Counted from the first letter of the stretch, positions 32,413 through 41,870 are shown. The stretch: DNA of 64,000 bases from Asticcacaulis sp. ZE23SCel15 (GCF_030505395.1 NZ_CP130044.1:295001-359000); one strand, 5' to 3'. A program made the numbers and translations. Notes: generated by a model not told the origin, from the letters alone.

Positions 32413-34224
32413 TTACCAGAAGACCGCGCCGCCCTCATCCGCAGCGCCTACGACGCGCCGGAACGGGGCGAACAGCTCGCGTCCAAGACCATCCATTTCG
32501 GTCTCTTTCACAGCCGGTTCGCGGGCCAAGAATGACGCTTCATTACCTATGAAGCTTAAGGTCCCATTTTCGCAATCTACCCGCAACACATCTCCTGACC
32601 GCAGTTTTGAAATCGGTCCGCCATCTTTGGCTTCTGGAGTGAGATGAATTGCTGAGGCTACCTTACCTGATGCACCCGACATCCGTCCATCGCTAACCAG
32701 CGCGACCTTACGGCCCTGATCCAGCAAGCTTGACAAAGATGGCGTGAGCGAGTGCAACTCAGGCATACCATTGGCCTTTGGCCCCTGGAATCTGACGACG
32801 CAAATAAAATCCCCATCGGGGATGTTACCGGCCTTAAAAGCCGCCAGGAAATCATCCTGATCGTCGAAAACCGCACAAGGAGCTTCGATAAACTGATGCT
32901 CCGGCTTGACGGCGGAAATCTTGGAAACGGCAATACCGAGATTGCCCTTCATTTCGCGCAGGCCACCCTCGACGCTGAACGGATTGGCAATCGGCCGCAG
33001 CACGGCCTCATCGCCGGAGGCTTGCGGCAGGTCGCGCCAGATGACCTTACCGTCCTGCAATATCGGCTCACGGCAATAGTCAGCCAGCCCCTCACCCCAG
33101 ATGGTCTGAACATCGGCGTGCAGCAGCCCCACACTCAGCAGTTCACGCATCACAAAGCCTACGCCGCCTGCCGCGTGGAAGTGGTTTGTGTCGGCCGAAC
33201 CGTTCGGGTAAACCCGCGCCAGCAATGGCACGATGCGCGAAATATCATTCAAATCTTCGGGCGTCAGGATGATCCCGGCCGCGCGTGCCATAGCGGGCAA
33301 ATGCAGGGCATGGTTGGTCGATCCGCCCGTGGCCATCAGGCCGACCACACCGTTGACAAACGCCTTAACCGTCAGCACATCGGCAAGGCACGCCGGCGCT
33401 TTGCCGTTGGCGGCGGTCAGGGCGGCGCGCTCGACTGCGGCGGCGGTCAGGGCCTCACGCAGTTCCGTGTGCGGATGGATAAAGGCCGAGCCCGGCACAT
33501 GCAGACCCATCATTTCCATCAGCATCTGATTAGAATTGGCCGTGCCGTAAAACGTGCAGGTGCCGACGCCGTGGTAAGACGCCATTTCGGCGGCCAGCAG
33601 CGCATCGCGACCGACTTCGCCGCGGGCATAGAGGGTACGTATCCGGGCTTTTTCCGGATTGGGCAGCCCAGACGACATCGGCCCGGCGGGCACAAAAATC
33701 ACTGGCAAATGGGCAAACGACAACGCCCCGATCACCAGACCCGGCACAATCTTATCGCACACCCCCAGCATCAGGGCGGCGTCAAAGGCATCATGGCTAA
33801 GGGCAATCGCCGCCGACATGGCGATGACATCGCGCGAAAACAACGACAACTCCATACCGCCGCGGCCTTGGGTCACGCCGTCACACATGGCGGGCACACC
33901 GCCAGCGACCTGAGACGTGGCCCCGACCTTACGGGCGGCTTTCAGGATCTTTTCGGGGTAGTTGTGATAGGGCTGATGGGCCGACAGCATATCATTATAG
34001 GCGGTGACAACGCCGATATTGGGCACAGTATCCAGCGCGGCCTGCAGCTTATCGTTCTCGGTCGAGGCGGCCACAACGTGGGCATAGTTGGCGCAGGACA
34101 GCTTTTTACGGCGCGGTTCCGTCGTCTTATAACGCTCGGTGCGCGCCTCAAACTGCGCGCGCAAGGTCGCGGAGCGGGCAGCGATACGTTGGGTGATGGC
34201 GTCAAGGGCAGGATTAAGGGTCAT
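32413..34224 (-). CDS. edd: 6-phosphogluconate dehydratase
   Basis: Makes KDPG from 6-phosphogluconate. The 603-residue protein belongs to the IlvD/Edd family and keeps the three cysteines expected for its [4Fe-4S] cluster: P-A-M-C-D-G-V-T-Q-G, G-V-C-D-K-I-V-P-G, and G-T-C-T-F-Y-G-T-A-N-S-N-Q. A late S-D-G-R-M-S-G-A-S-G is typical. ATG 34224 (MTLNPALDAITQRIA) is preferred because the longer frame to 34269 runs into the end of pgl. It is eleven bases after pgl. Confidence 0.95.
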   Translation of the reverse strand: MTLNPALDAITQRIAARSATLRAQFEARTERYKTTEPRRKKLSCANYAHVVAASTENDKLQAALDTVPNIGVVTAYNDMLSAHQPYHNYPEKILKAARKVGATSQVAGGVPAMCDGVTQGRGGMELSLFSRDVIAMSAAIALSHDAFDAALMLGVCDKIVPGLVIGALSFAHLPVIFVPAGPMSSGLPNPEKARIRTLYARGEVGRDALLAAEMASYHGVGTCTFYGTANSNQMLMEMMGLHVPGSAFIHPHTELREALTAAAVERAALTAANGKAPACLADVLTVKAFVNGVVGLMATGGSTNHALHLPAMARAAGIILTPEDLNDISRIVPLLARVYPNGSADTNHFHAAGGVGFVMRELLSVGLLHADVQTIWGEGLADYCREPILQDGKVIWRDLPQASGDEAVLRPIANPFSVEGGLREMKGNLGIAVSKISAVKPEHQFIEAPCAVFDDQDDFLAAFKAGNIPDGDFICVVRFQGPKANGMPELHSLTPSLSSLLDQGRKVALVSDGRMSGASGKVASAIHLTPEAKDGGPISKLRSGDVLRVDCENGTLSFIGNEASFLAREPAVKETEMDGLGRELFAPFRRVVGAADEGGAVFW

Positions 34225-34235
34225 ATTAAATCTTT

Positions 34236-35009
34236 CTATCCCACCACAATATCTACTGGCGCGGGACACTGCGCAAGAAACGCACCAATAGGCGATCTGT
34301 CAGGGTTAGGATCGGCGACCGCAGCCTCCAACGCTTTCTCCTTTTCGAAGCCAGTAATATACAACACGATGCGACGGGAACGGTTTAGAGCCTTTACGCT
34401 CAACGTGATGCGCGGAAGCTTCGGCTCAACACCGCCTGTCGCCGGTTCAACCGGCAGAACCAAACTTTCAGTATCGTAAACCATTGCATTGATCGGATGC
34501 CCCGGAAAAATCGAAGCGTAATGCCTGTCCGGCCCCATGCCAAGCAAAGTCAGATCAAACATCGGCGCTTCACCGCCGTTGAAACTCCGCAATAGGGCCT
34601 CGGCCTTTTCGGCACAAACCACCGGGTCGGTAATATCGCGGATCAGCGTCTCAAAAACCATACCCTTAGCGATCAACGGAGCGGCAGCCTCAGCCATCAT
34701 CTTAGTATTGGAAGCCGCATCATCCACCGGGACAAAGCGCTCATCAACCTGCGACAGCGTAACCTTGTCCCACGGCAAGTTCAGCGTATCGAGTTGCTCA
34801 TAGACGGGCTTAGGCGTACCGCCCCCGGCTCCGATCCATAGCGCCCGACCACGCTCAGAAATGGCCGTCGTAAGCGCATCCTCTACAAGGCGAAGCATAA
34901 CGAACAGAGCCCCTTCGGCATCGTCATACACACGCACATTGACGTGGCCTGTAGGACTTTCAAGCTTGTAGACTCTATTCCATCGGGATTGAAGAATATC
35001 CTCAGTCAT
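34236..35009 (-). CDS. pgl: 6-phosphogluconolactonase, with altered DGH motif
   Basis: Hydrolyses 6-phosphogluconolactone in the cytoplasm. The 257-residue protein has the DevB/Pgl pattern G-A-G-G-G-T-P-K-P-V-Y-E-Q-L and V-D-E-R-F-V-P. The usually conserved L-G-M-G-x-D-G-H-T-A-S-L-F-P-G reads L-G-M-G-P-D-R-H-Y-A-S-I-F-P-G: Gly is Arg (codon AGG). The His is kept. Activity may be lowered; the lactone also opens on its own. The start ATG 35009 overlaps the zwf end by eight bases (ATGACTGA), so it is translated by coupling; longer frames are shadows. Confidence 0.9.
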   Translation of the reverse strand: MTEDILQSRWNRVYKLESPTGHVNVRVYDDAEGALFVMLRLVEDALTTAISERGRALWIGAGGGTPKPVYEQLDTLNLPWDKVTLSQVDERFVPVDDAASNTKMMAEAAAPLIAKGMVFETLIRDITDPVVCAEKAEALLRSFNGGEAPMFDLTLLGMGPDRHYASIFPGHPINAMVYDTESLVLPVEPATGGVEPKLPRITLSVKALNRSRRIVLYITGFEKEKALEAAVADPNPDRSPIGAFLAQCPAPVDIVVG

Positions 35010-36504
35010 TCCAGCTACGCCCATCGCGGTCGAGCAGTGTATAGGCCGACACGGGGCCGTAGGAACCCGCCGGATAGGACTGCGGCCGTGGATAAACCTT
35101 GGCCCAGCCGTCTTCGATACCGTCAACCCAGGCCCAGGCGGCTTCGACCTCATCGCGCCGGACAAAGGCCGCATTATTACCGTTGAGCGCATCAAGGATC
35201 AGGCGTTCATAGGCAATACGGCGGCGCGGGGCCTTTGTACCATTGCTGTCGAACGCGTTGGTCAGCGACAGCGACAGGGCCAGAGGCTGCAAATCCATTC
35301 CGCCCGCCGCCGACAGTCCCGGCGCCTTATTCATGACCGTCAGCGAAATATCTTCCTCCGGCTGGAGGCGGATCACCAGACGGTTGGCCAGCACCTGCCC
35401 ACCAAAGATAGAGTGCGGCACGGCCTTAAACTGCACCACAATTTCGGTAGCTCGGCTTGGCAAATGCTTACCCGTGCGCAGGTAAAACGGCGTGCCCGCC
35501 CAGCGCCAGTTGGCGATTTCGGCCTTAAGCGCCACATAGGTTTCGGTGCCGGACGGCGAGCCCTTTTCGGCCTCATAACCCGCGACCGGCTTGCCTTCGG
35601 CAAAGCCAGCGCCGTACTGGCCGCGCGCGGTATGGGTCAGGACATTGTGCTCATTGATCGGTTTCAGGCTTTTGAGAACCTTGACCTTTTCATCACGCAG
35701 CGCATCGGCATTGATGCCCGACGGCGGCTCCATCGCCAGCAGACACAACAACTGCAACAAGTGGTTTTGCAGCATGTCGCGCAGGGCACCGTATTCGTCG
35801 TAATAGCCCAAGCGCTCACCGACGCCGACGGTTTCAGCGACCGTAATCTGAACGTGATCAACGCTTTGCGCGTTCCACAGCGGCTCAAACACCGTATTGG
35901 CAAAGCGCAGGGCGATCAGATTCTGCACCGTTTCCTTGCCGAGATAGTGGTCGATGCGGAACACGCGCGCTTCGTCAAAGGCGACCGCGACCGAGTCATT
36001 GATAACCTTGGAGGAGGCCAGATCGCGTCCCAGCGGTTTTTCGATAATGACGCGGTTCGGTTTGGCGTTCAGGCCCGCTTTCAGCAGATGCTCACAGATC
36101 GGCTTGAACAGCGACGGCGACACCGACAGGAAAAACACGATATCGAGATTATCCGTAGCCCCCAGTTCGGCCTTAAGTTTTGGGCCCCACTCGGCATCAC
36201 CGACATCGAGCGACAGATGGCTGATGCGGGCGGCAAATTTATCGATCGTACCGTCTTCGAGGTCAGTTCCGGCGCGCTTGGTCACCGCCGCCTTGACGCG
36301 CTCAACGAATTCATCGCGGCCTACGGCTTCGCGCGCCACCGACACCAGTCGCACATCATCCGCCAGGAACCCGTCCTGATCGAGCATGGCCAGCGACGGC
36401 CACAACATGCGCAGGGCCAGATCGCCCGTGCCGCCCACCAGAACAAACACACGCTGGCGCCCAGATGCAGACGAAGATGGTGAAGATAATCCGTTCAAAG
36501 ACAT
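35002..36504 (-). CDS. zwf: Glucose-6-phosphate 1-dehydrogenase
   Basis: Oxidises glucose 6-phosphate to the lactone, making NADPH. The 500-residue protein has the N-terminal dinucleotide motif G-G-T-G-D-L-A-L-R-M-L-W-P, the active-site signature R-I-D-H-Y-L-G-K-E-T, and E-K-P-L-G-R-D. It leads the zwf-pgl-edd-glk-eda series; the short gaps and overlaps point to one transcript. A promoter with the LacI palindrome over its -10 box lies about 100 bases before the start. No gnd gene is next to it, consistent with flow into the Entner-Doudoroff route. Confidence 0.97.
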   Translation of the reverse strand: MSLNGLSSPSSSASGRQRVFVLVGGTGDLALRMLWPSLAMLDQDGFLADDVRLVSVAREAVGRDEFVERVKAAVTKRAGTDLEDGTIDKFAARISHLSLDVGDAEWGPKLKAELGATDNLDIVFFLSVSPSLFKPICEHLLKAGLNAKPNRVIIEKPLGRDLASSKVINDSVAVAFDEARVFRIDHYLGKETVQNLIALRFANTVFEPLWNAQSVDHVQITVAETVGVGERLGYYDEYGALRDMLQNHLLQLLCLLAMEPPSGINADALRDEKVKVLKSLKPINEHNVLTHTARGQYGAGFAEGKPVAGYEAEKGSPSGTETYVALKAEIANWRWAGTPFYLRTGKHLPSRATEIVVQFKAVPHSIFGGQVLANRLVIRLQPEEDISLTVMNKAPGLSAAGGMDLQPLALSLSLTNAFDSNGTKAPRRRIAYERLILDALNGNNAAFVRRDEVEAAWAWVDGIEDGWAKVYPRPQSYPAGSYGPVSAYTLLDRDGRSWND

Positions 36505-36598
36505 AAAGCTTATCGTTCCTGGGCCGAAAACAACGGCCCTTCTTGAGTGAGAGCCTGCTGGTGCGGTTGATCCTGCGTGTCATGTCGACCAAAATCGA

Positions 36599-36637
36599 TG
36601 ACAGCGCTGTCATACAGGCTATTCCCGACAGGGTCAA
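36599..36637 (-). promoter_or_regulatory. zwf operon promoter with LacI-type operator
   Basis: On the minus strand, TTGACC (36637-36632) and TATGAC (36614-36609) are 17 bases apart. The perfect palindrome TGACAGCGCTGTCA (36612-36599) overlaps the -10 box and the start region, the classic position for a repressor. The 5' leader would be about 95 bases. Confidence 0.7.
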
Positions 36638-36768
36638 GTCGCAGACTGACACCATCGGTGGATTATGCCGCATTCATACATCCATAAAACCAAAAACTTC
36701 GTGAACACAATTGGTTATGTTGCACGATTTTTTCTACATGACCGTCAATTGTCCGCACCCGGACGGAG

Positions 36769-39462
36769 TTAACCTGTGTTCCTAAGCGCGCTAGCGGTGC
36801 CGTTGACGGTCAGTTGCAGGGCCAGTTTGACCAGCTTATGCTGATTGCCGTGACGGCGCTGGGTCATCAGTTCGACCTGCATCCGGTTGAGCGTATCGAG
36901 CACCGGCTTTGAGCGCTCAATTGAGCCGCGCAGGTGTTCATGGGTCGACAGCAGGGTCTTGGCACCGCGGATACGCAGGATCAAAGCAATCGTGTCATCG
37001 AACTCGAACTTGATCTTATCAAAGATGCGCTGGGCCTCGACCTTATCGCGCGCCAGATGATCGACATAGAGGCCGGCGATTTCCATGTCGGCCTTGGCCA
37101 GCGCCATTTCCATGTTGGCGAGGAACACGTCAAAGAAGTCCCAGGTCTGCACCATGTCGGCCAGCACCGAATCCTCAACGCCGGTGTCACGCACCGCCGC
37201 CGCAAAACCGTACCAGCCGGGCAGGACAAAGCGCGACTGCGACCACGAAAACACCCACGGAATGGCCCGCAGGTCTTCGATCTGACCGCTGGTGGTCCGC
37301 GACGCCGGACGCGAGCCGATCTTAAGGTCCGTGATTTCCGAGATCGGCGTGACATTGCGGAAGAAGGCCAGAAAATGCTCATCCTCATAGACCAGATCGC
37401 GGTAGGCCTTGAATGAGGCGGCGCAAATCTTATCCATCACCGGCCCGAACTTCGCTTCGGCCTTGGCTTCCTTGGTATCCTTATCGACCTTGGGTTTGAC
37501 CGAGGCCAGAAACACCGCCGCCGCAAAGCTGTCGAGCGTCTTGCCCGCCGTCGTGGCATTGCCGAACTTACGGGCGATCATCTCACCCTGCTCCGTCACC
37601 TTGATATGGCCGCCGACCGTACCGGCAGGCTGAGCCAGAATAGCGCCAAAGGCGGGTCCGCCCCCGCGTCCGACCGAGCCGCCACGCCCGTGAAACAGCC
37701 TTAAGCCCACCCCGTAATGCTCACAGACCGCCTTAATGGCCGAGGACGCCTTATGCAGCGACCAGCGTGACGCCGTATAGCCGCCGTCCTTGTTGGAATC
37801 CGAATAGCCGAGCATGACTTCCTGAACCGCCGGACGCCCCAACAATGAGCGCATGGCGGGCAATCCTAACCAGCGCTTCATGATGTCGGGGGCGGCCTCA
37901 AGGTCGCCGATGGTTTCAAACAGGGGGGCGACCTTGATCATGGTGTGTGGCTGCGGCCCGCCGTAAACGAGGCCTGCCTGTTTCAGCAGCACCAGCGGCT
38001 CAAGGATGTCGGACACCGACTTACCCATCGAAATCACATAGGCGCCGATGGCCGACGGGCCATAGGTCTTGATGACCTCAGCCGCCGCATCGATAATCTT
38101 AAGCTCACGCCGCGTCTCAGCCGAATATTTGGCAAACGGCCAGCGCAGCAGCCGGTCATTGGTGAGTTCCGCCACCAGCGCCGACACCCGCTCATTTTCC
38201 GACAGCGACATATAGTCAAGCAGTTCCGACGACTGTGCGAACAGTTCCGCCACCACCCGCTCATGAACCGAGGAGTTCTGACGCAGATCAAGCGCCATCA
38301 GGTGAAAGCCGCAGGAGCGAGCAATCTGGATCGTCGCCTTAAGCGTGCGTCCGATCAGGCGCTTACCGCCATTGGCGATCAGGCTGTCGCGGATGACCTT
38401 AAGGTCGCGCACGAACTCATCAACCGTCTCATAGGGGGTGGCGATCTCCTGCGGCACATAGCCGGAGCCCAAACCGCGCTGCTCCCCGATAATGACCTGA
38501 GCCGTCTTGGCCAGACGGGCCTTCACATAGGACAGCGCCCGACGATAGGGTTCATCGACGCGGTGGACATTGGTGTCGGACGATTTGCGCGACAACTCCA
38601 TCAGATCGTCGGACACCTTGGTCAGTTCTTCGGAGACCGTCAGCTCGGTATCGAGCTTGTTGATCTGATCGAAATAGAAGCGAAAAATGGTGCGGGCCTG
38701 CTCACGGAAGGCATAGCGCAAGGTGGTCTCATCGACATGGGGGTGGCCGTCGCGGTCGCCGCCAATCCATGAACCGAGCTTCAAAATCTTCGGCAGGGTC
38801 TCATCCAGCGCGATATCGCGGTCCCACTGGGTATAGAGATTGACCAGCGCGGGCAGGATGGAACGGCGCACCACGCCCAGCGAATTTTCGATCTCATCAA
38901 AGACCGTGATCCGCTCCGGCCGATGCAGGCGCGTATTCCACAGCAGGGCGATGGCGCGGTACAGGTCTTCTTCGATGGCGCGACGCTCAGAGGCCGAATT
39001 ACAGCTTTCATAACGCGACAAAAGCTGAGTGATTTCATATTCGCGCTCAACGACACTGGCGCGGCGCATTTCCGTCGGGTGGGCGGTAAAGACCGGAGAG
39101 GCGTGGATGTTTTGCAGGGTCTTTTCGATCCGAGCCTGATCGATGCCCTCTTTACGCGCAGAGGCGACCGCATTGGCCAGACTGATGGTCTGAACCGAGC
39201 CGTCCGAGGCCTCAAAGGTATCCTCGCGGCCCAGATTGGCCACGTCTTCGGAGATGACGCTTAAGGTCGACAAACAGGTCAGGACGCGGGCGGCGTGGGC
39301 GGCGTCCGATTCAGAAAAGCCCGACAGATCGAACGCGCTCGATTTGAGGATATTGAGCTTGGAGAGCACTTCACCGCGGCCAAAATCGGTAATGGCTTCG
39401 TTCAGAAACCCTTCCAGCATGGCGGTGTTTTGTTTGACGTGGTCGATGACGGGATCGGTCAT
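36769..39462 (-). CDS. ppc: Phosphoenolpyruvate carboxylase
   Basis: Carboxylates PEP to oxaloacetate to refill the TCA cycle. The protein is 897 residues from ATG 39462 (MTDPVIDHV), chosen because CAGGGGC lies just before it; an upstream in-frame start adds five residues. Catalytic motifs are all present: V-F-T-A-H-P-T-E, G-Y-S-D-S-N-K-D-G-G-Y, F-H-G-R-G-G-S-V-G-R-G-G-G-P, and the C-terminal L-R-N-T-G that closes the allosteric/active site region. It stands alone, with about 590 bases upstream that hold an AT-rich stretch and repeats. Confidence 0.97.
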   Translation of the reverse strand: MTDPVIDHVKQNTAMLEGFLNEAITDFGRGEVLSKLNILKSSAFDLSGFSESDAAHAARVLTCLSTLSVISEDVANLGREDTFEASDGSVQTISLANAVASARKEGIDQARIEKTLQNIHASPVFTAHPTEMRRASVVEREYEITQLLSRYESCNSASERRAIEEDLYRAIALLWNTRLHRPERITVFDEIENSLGVVRRSILPALVNLYTQWDRDIALDETLPKILKLGSWIGGDRDGHPHVDETTLRYAFREQARTIFRFYFDQINKLDTELTVSEELTKVSDDLMELSRKSSDTNVHRVDEPYRRALSYVKARLAKTAQVIIGEQRGLGSGYVPQEIATPYETVDEFVRDLKVIRDSLIANGGKRLIGRTLKATIQIARSCGFHLMALDLRQNSSVHERVVAELFAQSSELLDYMSLSENERVSALVAELTNDRLLRWPFAKYSAETRRELKIIDAAAEVIKTYGPSAIGAYVISMGKSVSDILEPLVLLKQAGLVYGGPQPHTMIKVAPLFETIGDLEAAPDIMKRWLGLPAMRSLLGRPAVQEVMLGYSDSNKDGGYTASRWSLHKASSAIKAVCEHYGVGLRLFHGRGGSVGRGGGPAFGAILAQPAGTVGGHIKVTEQGEMIARKFGNATTAGKTLDSFAAAVFLASVKPKVDKDTKEAKAEAKFGPVMDKICAASFKAYRDLVYEDEHFLAFFRNVTPISEITDLKIGSRPASRTTSGQIEDLRAIPWVFSWSQSRFVLPGWYGFAAAVRDTGVEDSVLADMVQTWDFFDVFLANMEMALAKADMEIAGLYVDHLARDKVEAQRIFDKIKFEFDDTIALILRIRGAKTLLSTHEHLRGSIERSKPVLDTLNRMQVELMTQRRHGNQHKLVKLALQLTVNGTASALRNTG

Positions 39463-39845
39463 GGTCTGCCCCTGCACAAAAAAACAGGCCCGTTAAGACA
39501 TAGTGCGCCGTAAGGATGGCGCCGATGTTCTTCTGTGGGTGTGAGAACTTCAGGGCGCAAAATGGCAGCAGATATGGTTATTCAGGCGGAATTTACCCTC
39601 TTCACGGTCACTATTAGCGCCAATTTTGTGCGTCGCAAGGTAACAATCGGCAACATTACGCCAACAATCCGTGAGCTGAAAAATTTACCAAACAAACTCA
39701 ATAGGTTGGAAAATATCCCGTTTGAAAAAATTTTATCCTAATTTTTGCGGTAGCGCTAACATTTTTACCGCACCGGCGAACGGGTTACGATTGCAACAAT
39801 TTATCCGGCAATTTCAGCGGGTTATAGTCTGACAATTGATATCAG
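39463..39845. other. AT-rich upstream region of ppc
   Basis: No supported gene. A 68-codon frame (39535-39741) has no family resemblance or ribosome site. An imperfect palindrome GGTAGCGCTAAC at 39749-39760, flanked by GCGGTA and TACCGC, looks like a LacI/GntR-type operator but lies some 290 bases from the ppc start. Otherwise the stretch is AT-rich, unlike its surroundings. Confidence 0.4.
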
Positions 39846-40059
39846 AACCTCCCCTCTTGGAGGGGAGGAGGGAGGCCCGAACTTCCGGGCCGGAAGGTGG
39901 GGTAATCCGAACACCTGCAATTTACCCCCCACCGTCTTTTTGGCTACGCCAAAAATCCACCTCCCCGGCGTGCCGGGGGAGTAAAATATCAATCTTATAC
40001 CTCCCCAGCTTGCTGGGGAGGGGGACCATCAAGCAGTAGCGCAGATGGTGGTGGGGGCT
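39846..40059. repeat. Cluster of three GC-rich hairpin repeat units
   Basis: Unit 1 forward: hairpin CCTCCCC-tctt-GGGGAGG (variant with a second hairpin GCCCGAACTTCCGGGC). Unit 2 reversed: CCCCCCACC...CCACCTCCCC with hairpin CCCCGGCGTGCCGGGG. Unit 3 forward: CCTCCCCAGCTTGCTGGGGAGG, spacer, GATGGTGGTGGGGG. Units 1 and 2 form an inverted pair with a short AT-rich interior. The cluster ends just after the truncated hemoglobin gene (its 3' side). Confidence 0.85.
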
Positions 40060-40071
40060 CTTTTTCTTCCC

Positions 40072-40488
40072 TCAACCCTTCCCCATAAACTCCGGCTTAA
40101 AAAACAGCGCCGCCTGAAACGACTGGCCGATGCGATACGCCTTTTCGCGCAAAATCTCCGCCCGCAGAGCATCAAATCGCTCACCCGTCACCGCCACCCA
40201 TATCTCCAGCCAGCGCTCGAACATGGCCGGGTTAAGGTCGAGCGGAAAATGCTTGGCCATCGGGCGGCCTTTGTAATTCGGAATGTCGGGATGAGCGCCG
40301 TTGGTAATGGTCATCCAAAATAGCGTCAGATTATCGAAATGCTCCGGCCAGTCATGAACCGCCCCTTCAAACACCGGCCCGATCAGATCGTCCTGCCGCA
40401 CCCGGCCATAGAAATCTTCGACCAGCCCACGAACCTCACCCATTTTGAACAAAAGCTCTTTAGACGTTTCTTGATACGTTTCTGGCAC
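40072..40488 (-). CDS. Group III truncated hemoglobin
   Basis: A 138-residue globin. The pattern F-Y-G-R-V-R-x-D-D-L-I-G-P-V-F at 26-40, the aromatic W-P-E-H-F-D-N-L-T-L-F-W, and H-F-P-L-D-L before a C-terminal helix F-E-R-W-L-E-I-W-V fit group III (trHbP). The proximal haem His is probably in P-M-A-K-H. It may bind O2 or NO; the role of this group is poorly known. It stands alone; a 140-base gap separates it from the divergent next gene. Confidence 0.85.
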   Translation of the reverse strand: MPETYQETSKELLFKMGEVRGLVEDFYGRVRQDDLIGPVFEGAVHDWPEHFDNLTLFWMTITNGAHPDIPNYKGRPMAKHFPLDLNPAMFERWLEIWVAVTGERFDALRAEILREKAYRIGQSFQAALFFKPEFMGKG

Positions 40489-40629
40489 ATTAACACCCGT
40501 TAAACATAAGCCGACACCAAATCCTAAGCCTTGCCGGTTAACCTTGCTTATTTAGGCCCGTCTGCGCCCGATTGCTATGCGGCAATTGGTCATGCAGCTT
40601 CGGGTATGGTCTGCAAACCAGAGGTAACT

Positions 40630-41202
40630 ATGGCCAAGGCGATTTTCCACCGCCGTCAGCGTGTGTGGGTGGAGCCGGTCGGCACCTGGGCTTTGATCGA
40701 TAAGGTCAATCCCATTTGGGCCAAGGGCTTTGATGAACCCATCCGCGTCACCTATGACTGCGGACTTGGTCGTGAGTTTCGTGCCGAAGAACTGAAATCC
40801 GAAAGCGATATCGAACAGACCAGCGATGTCGGCCAGTGGCGGCTGATGCGTGCCCGCAACAAATGGCACTCCGCCGAAGAATCCGGCCACCACCCCTTCC
40901 CCGGTACCTATCCGGTGGTGGTTACCGACCCCAATGACTGGGGTGGCTGGCGCGTGCCGGGGGCAGAATATGACCGCGATCCGGCCCTGATCGAAATGCA
41001 GGCCCGACTGATTACCTTGTCGCCTAAGTTGCTGAAGCTGGCCAAAGATCTTGTCACCTATGTGCGTCAGGAAACCGAGGACCTGCCGGAAGAGGTGATG
41101 GAACTGGCCAAGCGGGCCGAAAATCTGCGCCATCTGGTCGAAACCGAAGCGCCCGAAGCTGGCGTGCAAAAGGTTCAGCCCGCCGATCAGGCCACGAGGT
41201 AA
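40630..41202 (+). CDS. Conserved hypothetical protein
   Basis: A 190-residue soluble protein. ATG 40630 follows AGAGGTAAC; an earlier ATG-rich frame extension is unlikely. The N-terminal half (residues 1-110) is beta-rich with V-W-V-E-P-V-G-T-W-A-L-I-D and a conserved-looking D-W-G-G-W-R-V-P-G-A-E-Y; the C-terminal 70 residues are helical and charged (LITLSPKLLKLAKDLVTYVRQ). I do not recognise a catalytic motif. Such proteins occur in Caulobacterales as single genes. Confidence 0.7.
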   Translation: MAKAIFHRRQRVWVEPVGTWALIDKVNPIWAKGFDEPIRVTYDCGLGREFRAEELKSESDIEQTSDVGQWRLMRARNKWHSAEESGHHPFPGTYPVVVTDPNDWGGWRVPGAEYDRDPALIEMQARLITLSPKLLKLAKDLVTYVRQETEDLPEEVMELAKRAENLRHLVETEAPEAGVQKVQPADQATR

Positions 41203-41208
41203 TTTAAA

Positions 41209-41652
41209 TCACAGGCTAGACGCTTCCAACCAATCGACTGCCTCATCGAAGCTTTCAAAACCCCGGAATATCTCATTCGGAAACAGAGGGGTGATGGTCG
41301 ACACCCGCGCCAGATCGAGGGCTGATTTCGACACGATCGCTGTGCGGCCTTTGTGGATCACGTCGCGGGTCAAAAACTGCCAGCGCTTGGCCAGATGTTC
41401 GATGTCTTCAAACTCAATAAACCCGCTAAAATCGCGCAGATCAATAAGCCGCCGCCACGCCCAGGGCCGGTCAAGCTTGCGCGCCGCACTGAAAATCTGA
41501 TCGACCAGATTAGTGCTTTTCATATTGCCGGTGATGCGCACAATGACCAGCCGGCGCTTCGGGTCCAGGCGAACCCGAAACCGGTAGCGTGTTGACGCAG
41601 GACGACGTGAAGACTGGGGCATATGTGGTTTTACCGATGATACCGGTTTCAT
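41209..41652 (-). CDS. STAS/SpoIIAA-like domain protein
   Basis: A 147-residue protein with a basic N-terminal tail of about 20 residues, then a SpoIIAA-like layout: R-L-V-I-V-R-I-T-G-N-M (strand), I-F-S-A-A-R-K-L (helix), R-R-L-I-D-L-R-D-F (strand), and the ending I-F-R-G-F-E-S-F-D-E-A-V-D-W-L typical of small STAS-like proteins. It lacks an obvious phosphorylatable Ser of the anti-anti-sigma type. Convergent with the preceding gene, six bases apart. Function unknown. Confidence 0.65.
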   Translation of the reverse strand: MKPVSSVKPHMPQSSRRPASTRYRFRVRLDPKRRLVIVRITGNMKSTNLVDQIFSAARKLDRPWAWRRLIDLRDFSGFIEFEDIEHLAKRWQFLTRDVIHKGRTAIVSKSALDLARVSTITPLFPNEIFRGFESFDEAVDWLEASSL

Positions 41653-41870
41653 AGCGCCCCTACGTCAACTTGGGAATGAGGTGGCATCCACCACACCCGA
41701 ATTTACCTGAAATTATCCCAAGCTTTCTGAATATTACGCCTGAATGGGGAAGTTTGGATCTGAAATTCGCCGTATACACCCCCATCACATGGCGGTAATT
41801 TGAATTGCGTTACGCGCTCAGGTTTGAAACAGTAGAATCACAGTTTTTAATCACTACTTGAGTCCAAGCC

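Noticed and set aside
32752-34479. 575-codon frame antisense to edd and pgl
   Set aside because: Covers known Entner-Doudoroff genes on the other strand and shows no motif.
34236-35195. Long form of pgl starting at 35195
   Set aside because: The first 62 codons lie inside zwf in another frame; ATG 35009 begins the conserved protein.
39535-39741. 68-codon frame upstream of ppc
   Set aside because: No ribosome site, family pattern or supporting context.
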